A stretch of DNA of 64,000 bases from Desulfuromonas versatilis (GTDB lineage: Bacteria > Desulfobacterota > Desulfuromonadia > Desulfuromonadales > NIT-T3): assembly GCF_019704135.1 (NCBI RefSeq), contig NZ_AP024355.1, positions 2,970,001 through 3,034,000 of the forward strand, written 5' to 3'. Each line of letters starts with the position of its first letter. The first letter of the stretch is position 1. This document shows positions 1 to 8,923 of the stretch, one piece after another. The position numbers and the translations under genes were made by a program. The notes below the pieces were generated by a model. That model was not told where the DNA came from. It was given only the letters and a program-made list of their open reading frames with translations, and ran no database searches.

Positions 1-1329
1 GAAACCAAGATCACCCCCGACACCACCTCCCCCACCGGCCACACCTACTGGGACGACAGCGGCGCCAGGGGCTCGTACAACTACGGCTACCTTTACACCA
101 GCAACCACAGCTCCGGCACCTACAACAGCGCCAATGCCACCTCCAAGTGGGTGGACAGCAACGGCTGGGGGCACTATCGCCGGGACGGCTACCAGCATCA
201 CAACTACCCCGAGGCCGGTTACCCCGACTACATCCTGAGCCGGCGCATCACCTCGGTGCACTCGGTGAACTTCGATCCGGCCAAGCAGAAATCCTCGGTG
301 GCCACCGCCATCAACGGGAGCGGCGTCGTCGTGCCTGCTGCGCAGGAAGTGCCGCAGAACATCCGCTGCAGCTACTGCCACGACGTGCACGACCTGAACA
401 AGGCCATGACCGACACGGCCGCCGGCGTCTTTGAGAACAGCACCGGCCGCCCCTACCTGCGCGGCACCTGGATGGGCAACCCCTATGCGCCGGACCTGCC
501 GCCGCTTTCGAATTACGAAACCGCCTACAACACCACCTATAACGACAACACCTACAATTCTAACAACAGGACCTTCTCGAGCGGCTACGACACGCCACGC
601 CTCTTCTCCAACTCGCAGACCTCGAAGATGAAGGGGGGCTATTTCATCGACGCCAACAGCAACCGCCCGACGACCGACCCCAGCTACGACAGTCTCGAGG
701 AGACCGCCGGCATCTGCGTGGTCTGCCACGGCAAGGACGTCAACAACATGGACTTCTACAGCAACACCACCACCACCATGTGGCGCACCGGCCAGGTCAA
801 CGGCCACGCCAACTCCACGCTGGGCGGCGAGGGGGCGGCTCATGCCAACGCCATGAACATCTTCGATGCTACCCGTGGCCAAACCAATCGGGTCATGGCC
901 CATCAGTCCGGCGTCGCCCAAGGCAGAGAATGGGGAAAAAACAGACTCGAGGGCGGTCCGTTCCAGAACAGCAGCGGCATGGACAAGGCCTTTGACACCA
1001 GCAACCCGACCCTTAACGTGACCGGCTGGTACGGCGGGACACCCAACAGCGATCCCTCCTCCAAGCCGGCCGAGTACAGCACCTGGTACAGTGCCAATGG
1101 GATCGGCACCGACGGCAGCGGCGGGGGAATGGCGCACAGCTTCACCTGTTCCAAGTGTCACAGCCCCCACGCCACTGGCCTGCCGGCGCTGCTGATCACC
1201 AACTGCCTGGATAAGAACGTTTCCTCCTGGGCCTTGGGGTCGGCCAACCCGTCCGTTTCCCAGGCCAACAACTGCCACCGCAAGGAAAGCACCTCAACGG
1301 GATGGCACAAACTGGCGCCCGCACAGTAA
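1..1329 (+). CDS. Multihaem c-type cytochrome, 5' truncated by window edge
   Basis: The frame is open from base 1 to the TAA at 1327, so the N-terminus lies outside the window. About 442 C-terminal codons are visible. Three CxxCH haem-binding motifs are seen (CSYCH, CVVCH, CSKCH), plus a terminal NCLD...NNCH pair. The segment matches the last ~400 residues of the next gene block by block (CHDVHD, KGGYFID, QVNGHANST, GWYGGT, YSTWYS, LPALLITNCLD), so the two are tandem paralogues. Such proteins are exported and carry covalently bound haem for extracellular or periplasmic electron transfer in Geobacter-like bacteria. The GTG at 151 is internal, not a start. Product class is clear; the total haem number is unknown. 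Confidence 0.9.
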   Translation, partial: ETKITPDTTSPTGHTYWDDSGARGSYNYGYLYTSNHSSGTYNSANATSKWVDSNGWGHYRRDGYQHHNYPEAGYPDYILSRRITSVHSVNFDPAKQKSSVATAINGSGVVVPAAQEVPQNIRCSYCHDVHDLNKAMTDTAAGVFENSTGRPYLRGTWMGNPYAPDLPPLSNYETAYNTTYNDNTYNSNNRTFSSGYDTPRLFSNSQTSKMKGGYFIDANSNRPTTDPSYDSLEETAGICVVCHGKDVNNMDFYSNTTTTMWRTGQVNGHANSTLGGEGAAHANAMNIFDATRGQTNRVMAHQSGVAQGREWGKNRLEGGPFQNSSGMDKAFDTSNPTLNVTGWYGGTPNSDPSSKPAEYSTWYSANGIGTDGSGGGMAHSFTCSKCHSPHATGLPALLITNCLDKNVSSWALGSANPSVSQANNCHRKESTSTGWHKLAPAQ

Positions 1330-1364
1330 CTAAAACCTGAAAATCAGCAGTTGCGAAAAAGCAC

Positions 1365-1401
1365 GGGGGAGAATCCGAGTTAAGGATTCTCCCCCTTGTT
1401 T
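1365..1401 (+). terminator. Rho-independent terminator of first cytochrome gene
   Basis: A perfect 12-bp inverted repeat (GGGGGAGAATCC at 1365-1376 and its complement at 1384-1395, 7-nt loop) is followed by TTGTTT. It lies 36 bp after the stop codon, so the two cytochrome genes are transcribed separately. Confidence 0.9.
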
Positions 1402-1507
1402 CGTCAAAGCGCGTAATTTCTTTCCCGATTCCGCCTTGTAACGCCCTCCTCTCCCCGTCTGCCATTTCCCCCCCTCGATAAACAAGCTCTCCCCTCCTCC
1501 TGTCGGC

Positions 1508-1523
1508 TGGCTTGATATTTGCA
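1508..1523 (+). promoter_or_regulatory. Sigma-54 (-24/-12) promoter of giant cytochrome gene
   Basis: TGGC at 1508-1511 and TTGCA at 1519-1523 have exactly the spacing of the RpoN consensus (GG, ten bases, GC). Transcription would start near 1534, giving a leader of about 39 nt before the ATG at 1573. A weak sigma-70 reading (TTGATA 1512-1517) overlaps it. Match to consensus is seen; activity is inferred. Confidence 0.6.
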
Positions 1524-1572
1524 TTAAAATAACGAAATAATTAATCTGGTCTCTAAATGGAGGAGGCTTTTC

Positions 1573-4500
1573 ATGGCCACAGTTGTCGGAAAAATGGGCA
1601 AGGAGATGGACGTGGAGAATAGCCGCCCCGCGAAACCATTACTTTTTTCATGGTTCTTCTTCTGTTTCCTCGCCATCGGCACGCCAATCCGGGCTGAAGC
1701 GGCCAATCCCACCACTGCCGGAACCGCCACGGCCGTCCAAAGCACCCTGAACGCCATCGGCGTCACCATGCCCTATACGGGTGACGACAACGGCACCAGC
1801 AGCTACACCGTCCAATACAAGCTTTCCGCATCCGGCAGCTGGACCACCTGGATCGCCGGCGCCTCGAATACTCCCAGTCCCTATGTCAAAAACATCACCG
1901 GCCTGGTCAACGGTTCGACCTACGACGTGCGGGTCACCTACCTCGATGCCAGCGACGGGCTCTCCAACCCGGGTTCTGCGACCCAGACCATCTCCAACAT
2001 CACCCTCGCCTCCTGGGTCGACAACCCGGGCCTGCACAACAGCAACCGTTTCCCCGGCACCACCAAGCACAGCGGCAGTTGGGGCGTTCCCGGCGGCCAG
2101 TACGGCGGCTTCACCTGCCAGACCTGTCACGGAAAAAACACGGGCAACATCAAGCAGATCGTCAAGTCCGGCCTGAGCGCCCCCACCGGCACCTTCCCCG
2201 CCCAGGCGGCCGGCGGCAGCATCGTGCTCACCACCACCGACCAGCAGGGCAACCCATCCGGGATCGGCTTCGGCGACGACTCGGCAGCCCGGGACGTCAA
2301 TTTTGTCAAGGTCTGCGAGGCCTGCCATTCGGTCACCAACTATCACCGCTACGACACCTCGGGGCAGAGCAACCTCACCCACTACAACGGTCAGGACTGC
2401 ACCAAGTGCCACCAGCACAAGGATGGCTTCAAGGCCGGTTGCAACGCCTGCCACGGCAACCCGCCGACCCAGGACAGCGACCTGGTCTACCAGCTCGACG
2501 CCCCGGACGATACCGGCTCCCGCACCTGGGGCGAACACCAGAAGCACGCCGTTGTCCTGGGCTATGCCTGCAACACCTGCCATAACGGCTGGGAAAACAA
2601 CGGCGAGATGCCCAAGGCCGGCAACATCAACATCGGCTTCAACGCCTTCGGCAAAACCACGGGCAGCTACGACGGCCGCACCCTTGGTGCACCGCAGAAC
2701 GGGAAATACACTGCCGCAGCCGGCCTGACCCTGACCCAGACCAAGACCAGCGGGGCAACCACCTGCGCCTTCTATTGCCACGGCTACCAGGTGCCCCAGT
2801 GGAACCCGGCCGCCACCGCGGCCTGCGGCGCCTGCCACGGCAAGGTCGCCGGCTACGGCGACAACCGCGACGGCATCCCGGACGGATCGGCCGGAGTCGG
2901 CGGCAGGGCTCTTTCCGGCGCCCTGACCGGCTTCAAGGTCGGCAAGCACGCCAACCACCTGGACGACAGCGTCGCGGCCACCGGCGACCCCTGCGCCCTG
3001 TGCCACAACGGTGCCGGCTATGCCGACGCCACCCACGTCGACGGCACCACCAACCTCAGCATGCATGCGTCGGCCGGCGGCAGCGCCAGCTATGCCACCG
3101 GGTCTCCCGGCACCTGCAGCAACCTCTCCTGCCACGGCAACGCCCCCTGGGACTCGGCCGCCACGGGAGGCTGCGACTTCTGCCACGGCGGTGGCGGCCA
3201 GTACTGGCCCAACGGTTCAGCCTACCCTGATCGTTCCGGCCGCCACGACAAACACCTGACCGCGCTGGCAGCCAAGCTGTCCATTACCATCCCGGGAACC
3301 GACGCGCAGCAAAAGCGGATGTGCGCCTATTGCCACAATGACGCCACAGGCGTCGGCGGCAGCGGTCACAACGCCAACGGCGGCGACTCCACCGCCGACC
3401 TGGGCGGCTTCAACCCGATCTGGGATGCCACCGACCCGCCCAGCGTCGCCGATGCGGGCGCCGCCTTCGTCTCTGCCAACGGCGGCTGCAACAGCATCGA
3501 CTGCCACAACAACAAGGCCACCGGCAGCACCACCTACGGCTGGCGCAATTCCGGGCTGAGCGCCTGTATCATGTGCCACGTCGACGTGACCACCGACAGC
3601 ACCCATGTGGCCCACACCGGCTCGGCCGCCAACTACGGGCGGACCATCGTCTGCACCGACTGCCACAACGCCACCACCTGGGCCAGTTCGGCCCCGGGCA
3701 CCGGGCACCTGAACGGCAGCTGGACCATAGTGAATTCAACCTACACCGGGACTTCAACCACCCAAGCCAAGGGGACCTGCGGCACCAACGCCTGCCACCA
3801 GAATGGTCTGAGCGCTGCCCCCCTGCGCGCCTACACCTGGGGCACCGCCCTGGCCAACGACTGTGCCAGCTGCCATGCCGCGGCGATGGCCAGCAACAAG
3901 CACAACCAGCACCTGGTGAGCAACTCCCTGCCAGGGACCGACCTGGACTTCGGCACCGCCGACGAATGCCGCGCCTGCCACAACACCACCACCTCGGGCA
4001 CCGGCAGGGCCAGCGGTTCGGCCCACCTGAACGGCACCCGCAACCTGGCGTTCAACGCGACCTACAACTATGAAAACCTGGCCGCGGCCCGCGCCGCCGG
4101 CGCCGGTGCGACCACCACCTGCTCCAACGTGCGCTGCCACAGCGGGGTCACCACCCCGCAGTGGAACTCGACCGTCACCTGCGGCAGCTGCCACAACACC
4201 GGCGGCACCGGCCCGCTGCCCGGCCAGGCCGGGGTGACCCGCAGCCACCCCTACCACGCCAACAACGACAGCAACTACACCGACTGCGACAAGTGCCACG
4301 GCGCCTCGGGCGTGACCGTCTCGGCCACCTACACCGCCACCGGCGGGGGCGGCGCCGGAAAACTCCATCAGAACCTCGTGGTGAACCTGTGGATCAACGG
4401 CGCGGCCAACCGCTACGCCGGCGACGCCAGCCCGGCCGGCGTGAACTGGGCAGCGGGAGCCGGCCAGGCCGACGACGGCACCTGCAGCAGCACGGCCTGC

Positions 4501-6264
4501 CATGGTGGCAAGACACCGCAGTGGGGTGTGTACAACGATACCGTGTCGGGCTGCCGGGTCTGCCACGACCCGACTTTCGGCAGCTATGACGGCACCAGCA
4601 ATCCACTGCCGCCCGCGGTAGCCCGGATTACTGCCGCGAGGCCCCACACCGACCCCGACGGGACCGGAGGGACCTATTCTGCGGGCGACTGCCGCGGCTG
4701 CCATGCAGGGCACAACCAGGGGGTAGCCATCAGCCTGCCGCCAACATCTTGGCCGCTGGCAGCGGGCGAAACCCACGTCAATGGAAACATGCGAACCCTG
4801 CTGGGCTTTACCGGCTACACGGGGTCTTCGATCAGCATCGGTGGGCCGGCTGCGGCGCTGGTTGATGGTGCGGCTCGTCCCCTGGTTCATGCGGCCATCC
4901 GTGGTAAAACCACCGAAGCCGAGGTCTGCTGGAGCTGTCATGACTCCCTGTCCACACCAGTCAGCGAGTGGGGCTACAATTCGGACCCCGATGGCACCAC
5001 CTGGCCGAAAACGGTTATTGCCAGTGTCGCTGACGGCTCTGTGAGTTCCCACAACTTCGGCTGGCTCTACAGTGCCAAGACCGGCGGGGTGAAAGTTTCA
5101 GATTGGACCACCTCCGGAGCCTGGATTCGAGACGGCTATCGCAGCGTTCTCGACCGTCCCGTGGCTTCGATTCACGCGGTGAGTTTTACCGATTCCGATC
5201 ATTCTTCCAGCGTCGCCAACAACCTCGTCGCAGGCAAGGTAAAGCGGGGCGCGAGCTCAGGTTTGCCCAATCCGGACACCGGGACTCCCGTCTTGGAGAG
5301 CAAGGCGGCGATCCGTTGCACCTATTGCCACGACGTCCACGACACCTTTGGGCCCAACAGCAAGCCCTACGTCCGCGGCTCCTGGTTGAGCAACCCCTAC
5401 CCGCCGGATATGCCGCCTCTGGTCGGGGACACCTATCCTGCGGCCAACAAATACACTCATGGAACCAACTCGACCGTACCCGTACCGCGACTTTACGTTT
5501 CAACCTCGAAAAACAAGGGGGGGTACTTCATCGACCAGAACAGCGGGCGCCCCACCGACTCCCAGACTCTCCCGAATTCTGCGGGCCTCTGTACCATATG
5601 CCACGGCAGTTCCGTAGACAGCATGGATTACTACACCGGCGCAAAATTGTGGCGCCCCAGCCAGGTGAACGGTCATGCCAACTCGACCATCGGAGGCGGC
5701 GGGGCCTCGAATGCCAACGCCAGGAACATCTTCGACGGTCGCCGGGGAGCCACCACCGGGTTCTTCATGGCTCTACAAGATTCGGTCAATGTCAGCCAGT
5801 GGGGCAAGAACAAAGGGCCCACCGGGCAGCAGGTCAAGGGCACCGCACCCTTTGGCAGCACCTTTAGCTATCAACCGGCTGATGGCGGCGTACCTCCGGC
5901 AAAAAACACCGGCTGGTATGGCGGCACCGAAGGCAACAGCACCCGTGGAGCCCAGTACAGCACCTGGTACAGCGGCAACACCACGGCCACCCATACTGCA
6001 TCCATCGGCACCGACGGGGTCACAACCAGGGCCCACACCTTTACCTGCTCCAAGTGCCACAGCCCGCACGCCGCGAAGCTGCCGGCCCTGCTCATTACCA
6101 ACTGCCTGGACCAGCCCCTGGGTACCTGGACCGCCAACGCCAACTCGGGACGCGGCACAATCGGCCCGAACGGCACCTCGACTTGGCTGCCTTACGTAAA
6201 GAACAACTGCCACAGCAAAACGGCAAGGGATACCGGATGGAATTACCTTGAGACGAGTCAATAG
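1573..6264 (+). CDS. 27-haem c-type cytochrome with N-terminal Fn3 domain (CxxCH/CX4CH family)
   Basis: 1563 residues. A long signal sequence (hydrophobic core about residues 24-36, ending near AEAA) is followed by a fibronectin type III-like domain (about 45-140) and then an almost continuous array of haem motifs. I count 21 CxxCH, five CX4CH (for example CSNLSCH, CNSIDCH, CSSTACH) and one CX3CH (CAFYCH). Several occur in a repeated unit: CX3-4CH, a PQW or PW, about ten residues, then CxxCH. This is the GSU-type C4xC/C2xCH family found in Geobacter, presumed to be exported and to form a haem wire for extracellular electron transfer. GGAGGAGG at 1559-1566 supports the ATG at 1573. The C-terminal ~400 residues are paralogous to the preceding gene. 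The exact redox partner cannot be told. Confidence 0.93.
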   Translation: MATVVGKMGKEMDVENSRPAKPLLFSWFFFCFLAIGTPIRAEAANPTTAGTATAVQSTLNAIGVTMPYTGDDNGTSSYTVQYKLSASGSWTTWIAGASNTPSPYVKNITGLVNGSTYDVRVTYLDASDGLSNPGSATQTISNITLASWVDNPGLHNSNRFPGTTKHSGSWGVPGGQYGGFTCQTCHGKNTGNIKQIVKSGLSAPTGTFPAQAAGGSIVLTTTDQQGNPSGIGFGDDSAARDVNFVKVCEACHSVTNYHRYDTSGQSNLTHYNGQDCTKCHQHKDGFKAGCNACHGNPPTQDSDLVYQLDAPDDTGSRTWGEHQKHAVVLGYACNTCHNGWENNGEMPKAGNINIGFNAFGKTTGSYDGRTLGAPQNGKYTAAAGLTLTQTKTSGATTCAFYCHGYQVPQWNPAATAACGACHGKVAGYGDNRDGIPDGSAGVGGRALSGALTGFKVGKHANHLDDSVAATGDPCALCHNGAGYADATHVDGTTNLSMHASAGGSASYATGSPGTCSNLSCHGNAPWDSAATGGCDFCHGGGGQYWPNGSAYPDRSGRHDKHLTALAAKLSITIPGTDAQQKRMCAYCHNDATGVGGSGHNANGGDSTADLGGFNPIWDATDPPSVADAGAAFVSANGGCNSIDCHNNKATGSTTYGWRNSGLSACIMCHVDVTTDSTHVAHTGSAANYGRTIVCTDCHNATTWASSAPGTGHLNGSWTIVNSTYTGTSTTQAKGTCGTNACHQNGLSAAPLRAYTWGTALANDCASCHAAAMASNKHNQHLVSNSLPGTDLDFGTADECRACHNTTTSGTGRASGSAHLNGTRNLAFNATYNYENLAAARAAGAGATTTCSNVRCHSGVTTPQWNSTVTCGSCHNTGGTGPLPGQAGVTRSHPYHANNDSNYTDCDKCHGASGVTVSATYTATGGGGAGKLHQNLVVNLWINGAANRYAGDASPAGVNWAAGAGQADDGTCSSTACHGGKTPQWGVYNDTVSGCRVCHDPTFGSYDGTSNPLPPAVARITAARPHTDPDGTGGTYSAGDCRGCHAGHNQGVAISLPPTSWPLAAGETHVNGNMRTLLGFTGYTGSSISIGGPAAALVDGAARPLVHAAIRGKTTEAEVCWSCHDSLSTPVSEWGYNSDPDGTTWPKTVIASVADGSVSSHNFGWLYSAKTGGVKVSDWTTSGAWIRDGYRSVLDRPVASIHAVSFTDSDHSSSVANNLVAGKVKRGASSGLPNPDTGTPVLESKAAIRCTYCHDVHDTFGPNSKPYVRGSWLSNPYPPDMPPLVGDTYPAANKYTHGTNSTVPVPRLYVSTSKNKGGYFIDQNSGRPTDSQTLPNSAGLCTICHGSSVDSMDYYTGAKLWRPSQVNGHANSTIGGGGASNANARNIFDGRRGATTGFFMALQDSVNVSQWGKNKGPTGQQVKGTAPFGSTFSYQPADGGVPPAKNTGWYGGTEGNSTRGAQYSTWYSGNTTATHTASIGTDGVTTRAHTFTCSKCHSPHAAKLPALLITNCLDQPLGTWTANANSGRGTIGPNGTSTWLPYVKNNCHSKTARDTGWNYLETSQ

Positions 6265-6295
6265 TCCGGGAATAAGGAGAGAACTACCAGAAAGG

Positions 6296-6324
6296 AAGGC
6301 CCGGGAGCGATCCCGGGCCTTTTG
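6296..6324 (+). terminator. Terminator of 27-haem cytochrome gene
   Basis: AAGGCCCGGG at 6296-6305 pairs with CCCGGGCCTT at 6312-6321 over a 6-nt loop and runs into TTTT. It sits 32 bp behind the stop codon. Confidence 0.9.
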
Positions 6325-6429
6325 CGTGGTGTGAAATTCCGCGTATGGCAACGCACGGTTGGCCCAGATTTGCCTTCAGCAGAGCGCAGGTATGGGCGAC
6401 GCGTCCCTTCCCTCAACAGGGAAGTAAGT

Positions 6430-7176
6430 TCAGGGGGTGATTTTTTCGATGGAGATCTCGTCCACCAGCACCGGTGCGCGATCCTCGGAACCCTCGCGGT
6501 AAAAGATCAGGTGCACCATCCGGGTCTTCTCCCCGGTGACAAAAGTGAAACTTTGCGGCTCCCAATTGTTGTCGCCGCGTAATTTCAGGCCCTCCTGGAC
6601 CCCCGTCTGCCGCTGTTCGGCCAACGAACGCGGGTACTGTTCGCCAATCCAGAGAAATTCGTCGAATTCGAGAATCCCGATCCCCGTCTCCCCTCCTTCG
6701 GGCAATGCGGTTTTGAAACGGGCACTGACCCGGTAGGCCGTTTCAGGCTCGACGGCAAGGGGGGAGAAAAACCCCAGAGAATCGAGTCCGGCGACACTTC
6801 TGAAGCTGAAGGCCCGGCCACCCTGGCCGAGAGGGATGGGAACCTCCACCACCCCCGAGGTTCGGACTACGTGCTCAATATAGGAGTTCCAGAATGGAAG
6901 TCCCACTTCGTCCTCATTCTCGGGCCGGTAATCGCCAATGCGCGGGAACAGGGAAAGCCTCGGCTGGCCTTCGAAATCTTCCCTGAGCGGCGGGGCGGGC
7001 GGGACGGGTTGGCCTGGCTCAGGGGCGTAGGCGCTGGAGGCTACCGGGGTCCCTTCCCGACGGGGCCCGGGTTCCCCGGGATGGTCCTCCTGGCGGCAGG
7101 CGCCAAGCAGCAACAAGGCCAGCAAGGACGCCGCCACTCTCCCGCCACGCCCGATCCTTGATCTTTTTTTGGCCAT
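6430..7176 (-). CDS. Putative lipoprotein with carbohydrate-binding-like C-terminal domain
   Basis: 248 residues. A signal peptide ends in the lipobox LLGAC, so the protein is probably a membrane-anchored lipoprotein. The linker is Pro/Gly-rich, and the rest is a beta-rich domain whose end (FTFVTGEKTRMVHLIFYREG, then VLVDEISIEK) resembles a galactose-binding/CBM jelly roll; this is a fold guess, not a family assignment. The start is the ATG at 7176, which overlaps the stop of the upstream TPR lipoprotein gene as TGATG, implying translational coupling. An in-frame GTG one codon upstream is less likely. Function unknown; likely works with its partner at the envelope. Confidence 0.75.
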   Translation of the reverse strand: MAKKRSRIGRGGRVAASLLALLLLGACRQEDHPGEPGPRREGTPVASSAYAPEPGQPVPPAPPLREDFEGQPRLSLFPRIGDYRPENEDEVGLPFWNSYIEHVVRTSGVVEVPIPLGQGGRAFSFRSVAGLDSLGFFSPLAVEPETAYRVSARFKTALPEGGETGIGILEFDEFLWIGEQYPRSLAEQRQTGVQEGLKLRGDNNWEPQSFTFVTGEKTRMVHLIFYREGSEDRAPVLVDEISIEKITP

Positions 7177-8534
7177 CACTGACTGCTTTCCTTCGACTCC
7201 GGCCCCGGGCCTTTACCCATGCCCGCCTTTTCCATGGTCTCGATGAGCCCGGGGATATCCGCATGGTAGTGCGCTGACCAGGCCAACTGCTTCAGCGGTT
7301 TCAGCAGTTCAAGGGCGTCACTCTTTTCATCCATCTGCAGCAGGATGTCGCTCCTGCTCAAGTTGATGAAGGGGTTGTCGGGAAAGGTCATCGCCGCTTT
7401 TTCGAGAAGCACCAGAGAGGCGGTCGGATTTTTGTCGTTCATGGCCACCTGGGAGAGATCGAGGTATGCCGCCCCGTATCCCGAGTCCATGGCCACGACC
7501 CGATCGAGGGTTTCCAGGGCGGCGTCGATTTCACGGTTTTCGAACTGGATCTTGTAAAGATCGTACTGGGCGGTGGCATCCCCGGGGGCCAGTTCGGCAG
7601 CCTTCTGGTGCATCTCCTTCATCTTCTGGGGCTGGAACATGTCCGCGCCGTAGAGCGCCTCGGCCCGCATGCGCCAGAGCTCCGGCATGTCGGACTGCAG
7701 CATTTCGGGCTTGCGGAACAGCTCGGCGAGGTTGGTCAATAAAAAGCGGGTATCGAGGGAAACCACCCCTTCGATGGTTGAATAGGAGAGGGTCACGTCC
7801 AGCACCTTCCACCCCATGTCGCGCAAGCTGATCGCCAGTCCGTGCAGCAGGTCGTAGAGGGGGGTCTTGACTTCGTCCTGGTACATTCCCTTGAAATACC
7901 CCAGGTCGACATGAATCAGCGCCGGGGCCGTGATATCCGGCAGGGCGAACGGGTGCACCGCCCTGAAGGGTATGCCCTGGACCTGCCCCTCGAACACGCC
8001 TCCCGCCAGGACCAACTGCCGGCCTTCCTCCTCGGTCAGGAACCCGGCCTCGACCACCTGGCCACTGAACGTTTCCAGGGAGAGTTCATCGATCTTGACC
8101 TTGGAGGGGAAAACCCAGGTCACCTGGGAGAAAAACCCGGCCTCGAGGGCCGCGCGCAGGGTCTGGGTGGGCAGCAGCAGGGGTGCTTCGCGGAAAAAAC
8201 TGCCATGGGCCCGCAACTCCCGGGCATCCCCTCGCTTGACCATGGCCAGAGCCTCGGATTTCACCGTCTCGGGGATTTGGTCCAGAAACGGATGAATGGA
8301 GAACAGGACCAGTTCGGGCCTGGCCTGGGCATGCCGCTGCCAGGTGGAGATTGCCTCGGTGGGAAGCTCGACGAGCACCGGTTCGATGGCCGAACTCATG
8401 ACCGGGACAGCTTCGCTGGAAGCCTGGGTGGCCGCAGGCTCGGGGGGGGCCGGTGTGGCCACCGGCTCGGTTTTCTTTTCGCAGCCACTCAGCAGCAGGC
8501 CGAACAAAGCAATTAAGACAGCCAGATTCTTCAT
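7176..8534 (-). CDS. TPR-containing lipoprotein
   Basis: 452 residues beginning with a lipoprotein signal (lipobox LLSGC, Cys near residue 17). The middle region (about 80-300) is unrecognised, mixed alpha/beta. The C-terminal third has tetratricopeptide-like helices (ALETLDRVVAMDSGYGAAYL, then the DNPFINLSRSDILL region), suggesting protein-protein contacts. The start follows GGGAG at a good distance; a longer in-frame start 17 codons upstream lacks a ribosome site and would disrupt the signal peptide. It overlaps the following lipoprotein gene by one base. A sigma-54-like promoter and a TATAAT box lie upstream. Function not recognised. Confidence 0.8.
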   Translation of the reverse strand: MKNLAVLIALFGLLLSGCEKKTEPVATPAPPEPAATQASSEAVPVMSSAIEPVLVELPTEAISTWQRHAQARPELVLFSIHPFLDQIPETVKSEALAMVKRGDARELRAHGSFFREAPLLLPTQTLRAALEAGFFSQVTWVFPSKVKIDELSLETFSGQVVEAGFLTEEEGRQLVLAGGVFEGQVQGIPFRAVHPFALPDITAPALIHVDLGYFKGMYQDEVKTPLYDLLHGLAISLRDMGWKVLDVTLSYSTIEGVVSLDTRFLLTNLAELFRKPEMLQSDMPELWRMRAEALYGADMFQPQKMKEMHQKAAELAPGDATAQYDLYKIQFENREIDAALETLDRVVAMDSGYGAAYLDLSQVAMNDKNPTASLVLLEKAAMTFPDNPFINLSRSDILLQMDEKSDALELLKPLKQLAWSAHYHADIPGLIETMEKAGMGKGPGPESKESSQ

Positions 8535-8598
8535 GAATTCTCCCTGGATCGGTTGCGGGTCAAGGTCCCGATTATAGGACAGCATCCGGGAAGGTTAC

Positions 8599-8615
8599 AG
8601 CAAAAATCCGGCCAA
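8599..8615 (-). promoter_or_regulatory. Sigma-54-like promoter upstream of TPR lipoprotein
   Basis: On the minus strand the site reads TTGGC, seven bases, TTGCT, with GG and GC exactly ten bases apart as in the RpoN consensus. Transcription would begin near 8588, about 54 nt before the ATG at 8534. A TATAAT hexamer (8572-8577, minus strand) is an alternative sigma-70 element without a good -35. Confidence 0.45.
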
Positions 8616-8650
8616 TTTGGGGGACAAGGAAAATAGAGCATTTTGACATC

Positions 8651-8660
8651 ATGACGTCAT
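8651..8660. promoter_or_regulatory. Palindromic putative operator of RHH/RelE operon
   Basis: ATGACGTCAT is a perfect 10-bp palindrome 29 bp upstream of the antitoxin start, with related TCAT/ATGAT half-sites on either side. RHH antitoxins bind short palindromes in their own promoter, so this is a plausible autoregulatory site (inference). Confidence 0.4.
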
Positions 8661-8689
8661 GGAGTTATGATGCCTGAAAGGAGGTGGGC

Positions 8690-8923
8690 ATGGAAAGCCA
8701 AACCAAAAGATCAACGATATATTTCGACCCTGACCTTCACCGGGCACTGCGAATGAAATCCGCCGCTGCCAATCGCTCCATTTCAGAAATCGTCAACGAT
8801 GCTGTGCGCCGGGCTCTGCAGGAAGACCAGGAAGATCTCGCCGCTTTCGAAGGCCGTGTAGCGGAGCCGACCATCACTTACGAAGAGCTTCTTGCCGACC
8901 TGAAGGCCCATGGCAAGTTATAA
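8690..8923 (+). CDS. Ribbon-helix-helix antitoxin (RelB/CopG-like)
   Basis: 77 residues. The N-terminus STIYFDPDLHRALRMKSA followed by RSISEIVNDAVRRAL is the classical ribbon-helix-helix DNA-binding pattern; the C-terminal tail (TITYEELLADLKAHGKL) is the usual toxin-neutralising extension. It would bind and inhibit the downstream RelE/ParE toxin and repress the operon. AAGGAGG at 8678-8684 lies 5 nt before the ATG at 8690; the upstream GTG at 8684 is inside this ribosome site and was rejected. The toxin gene overlaps its end by 14 bp. Confidence 0.88.
   Translation: MESQTKRSTIYFDPDLHRALRMKSAAANRSISEIVNDAVRRALQEDQEDLAAFEGRVAEPTITYEELLADLKAHGKL

Noticed and set aside
6340-6375. TTGGCCCAGATTTGCC as a sigma-54 promoter
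   Set aside because: GG and GC are nine rather than ten bases apart, and no plus-strand gene follows.
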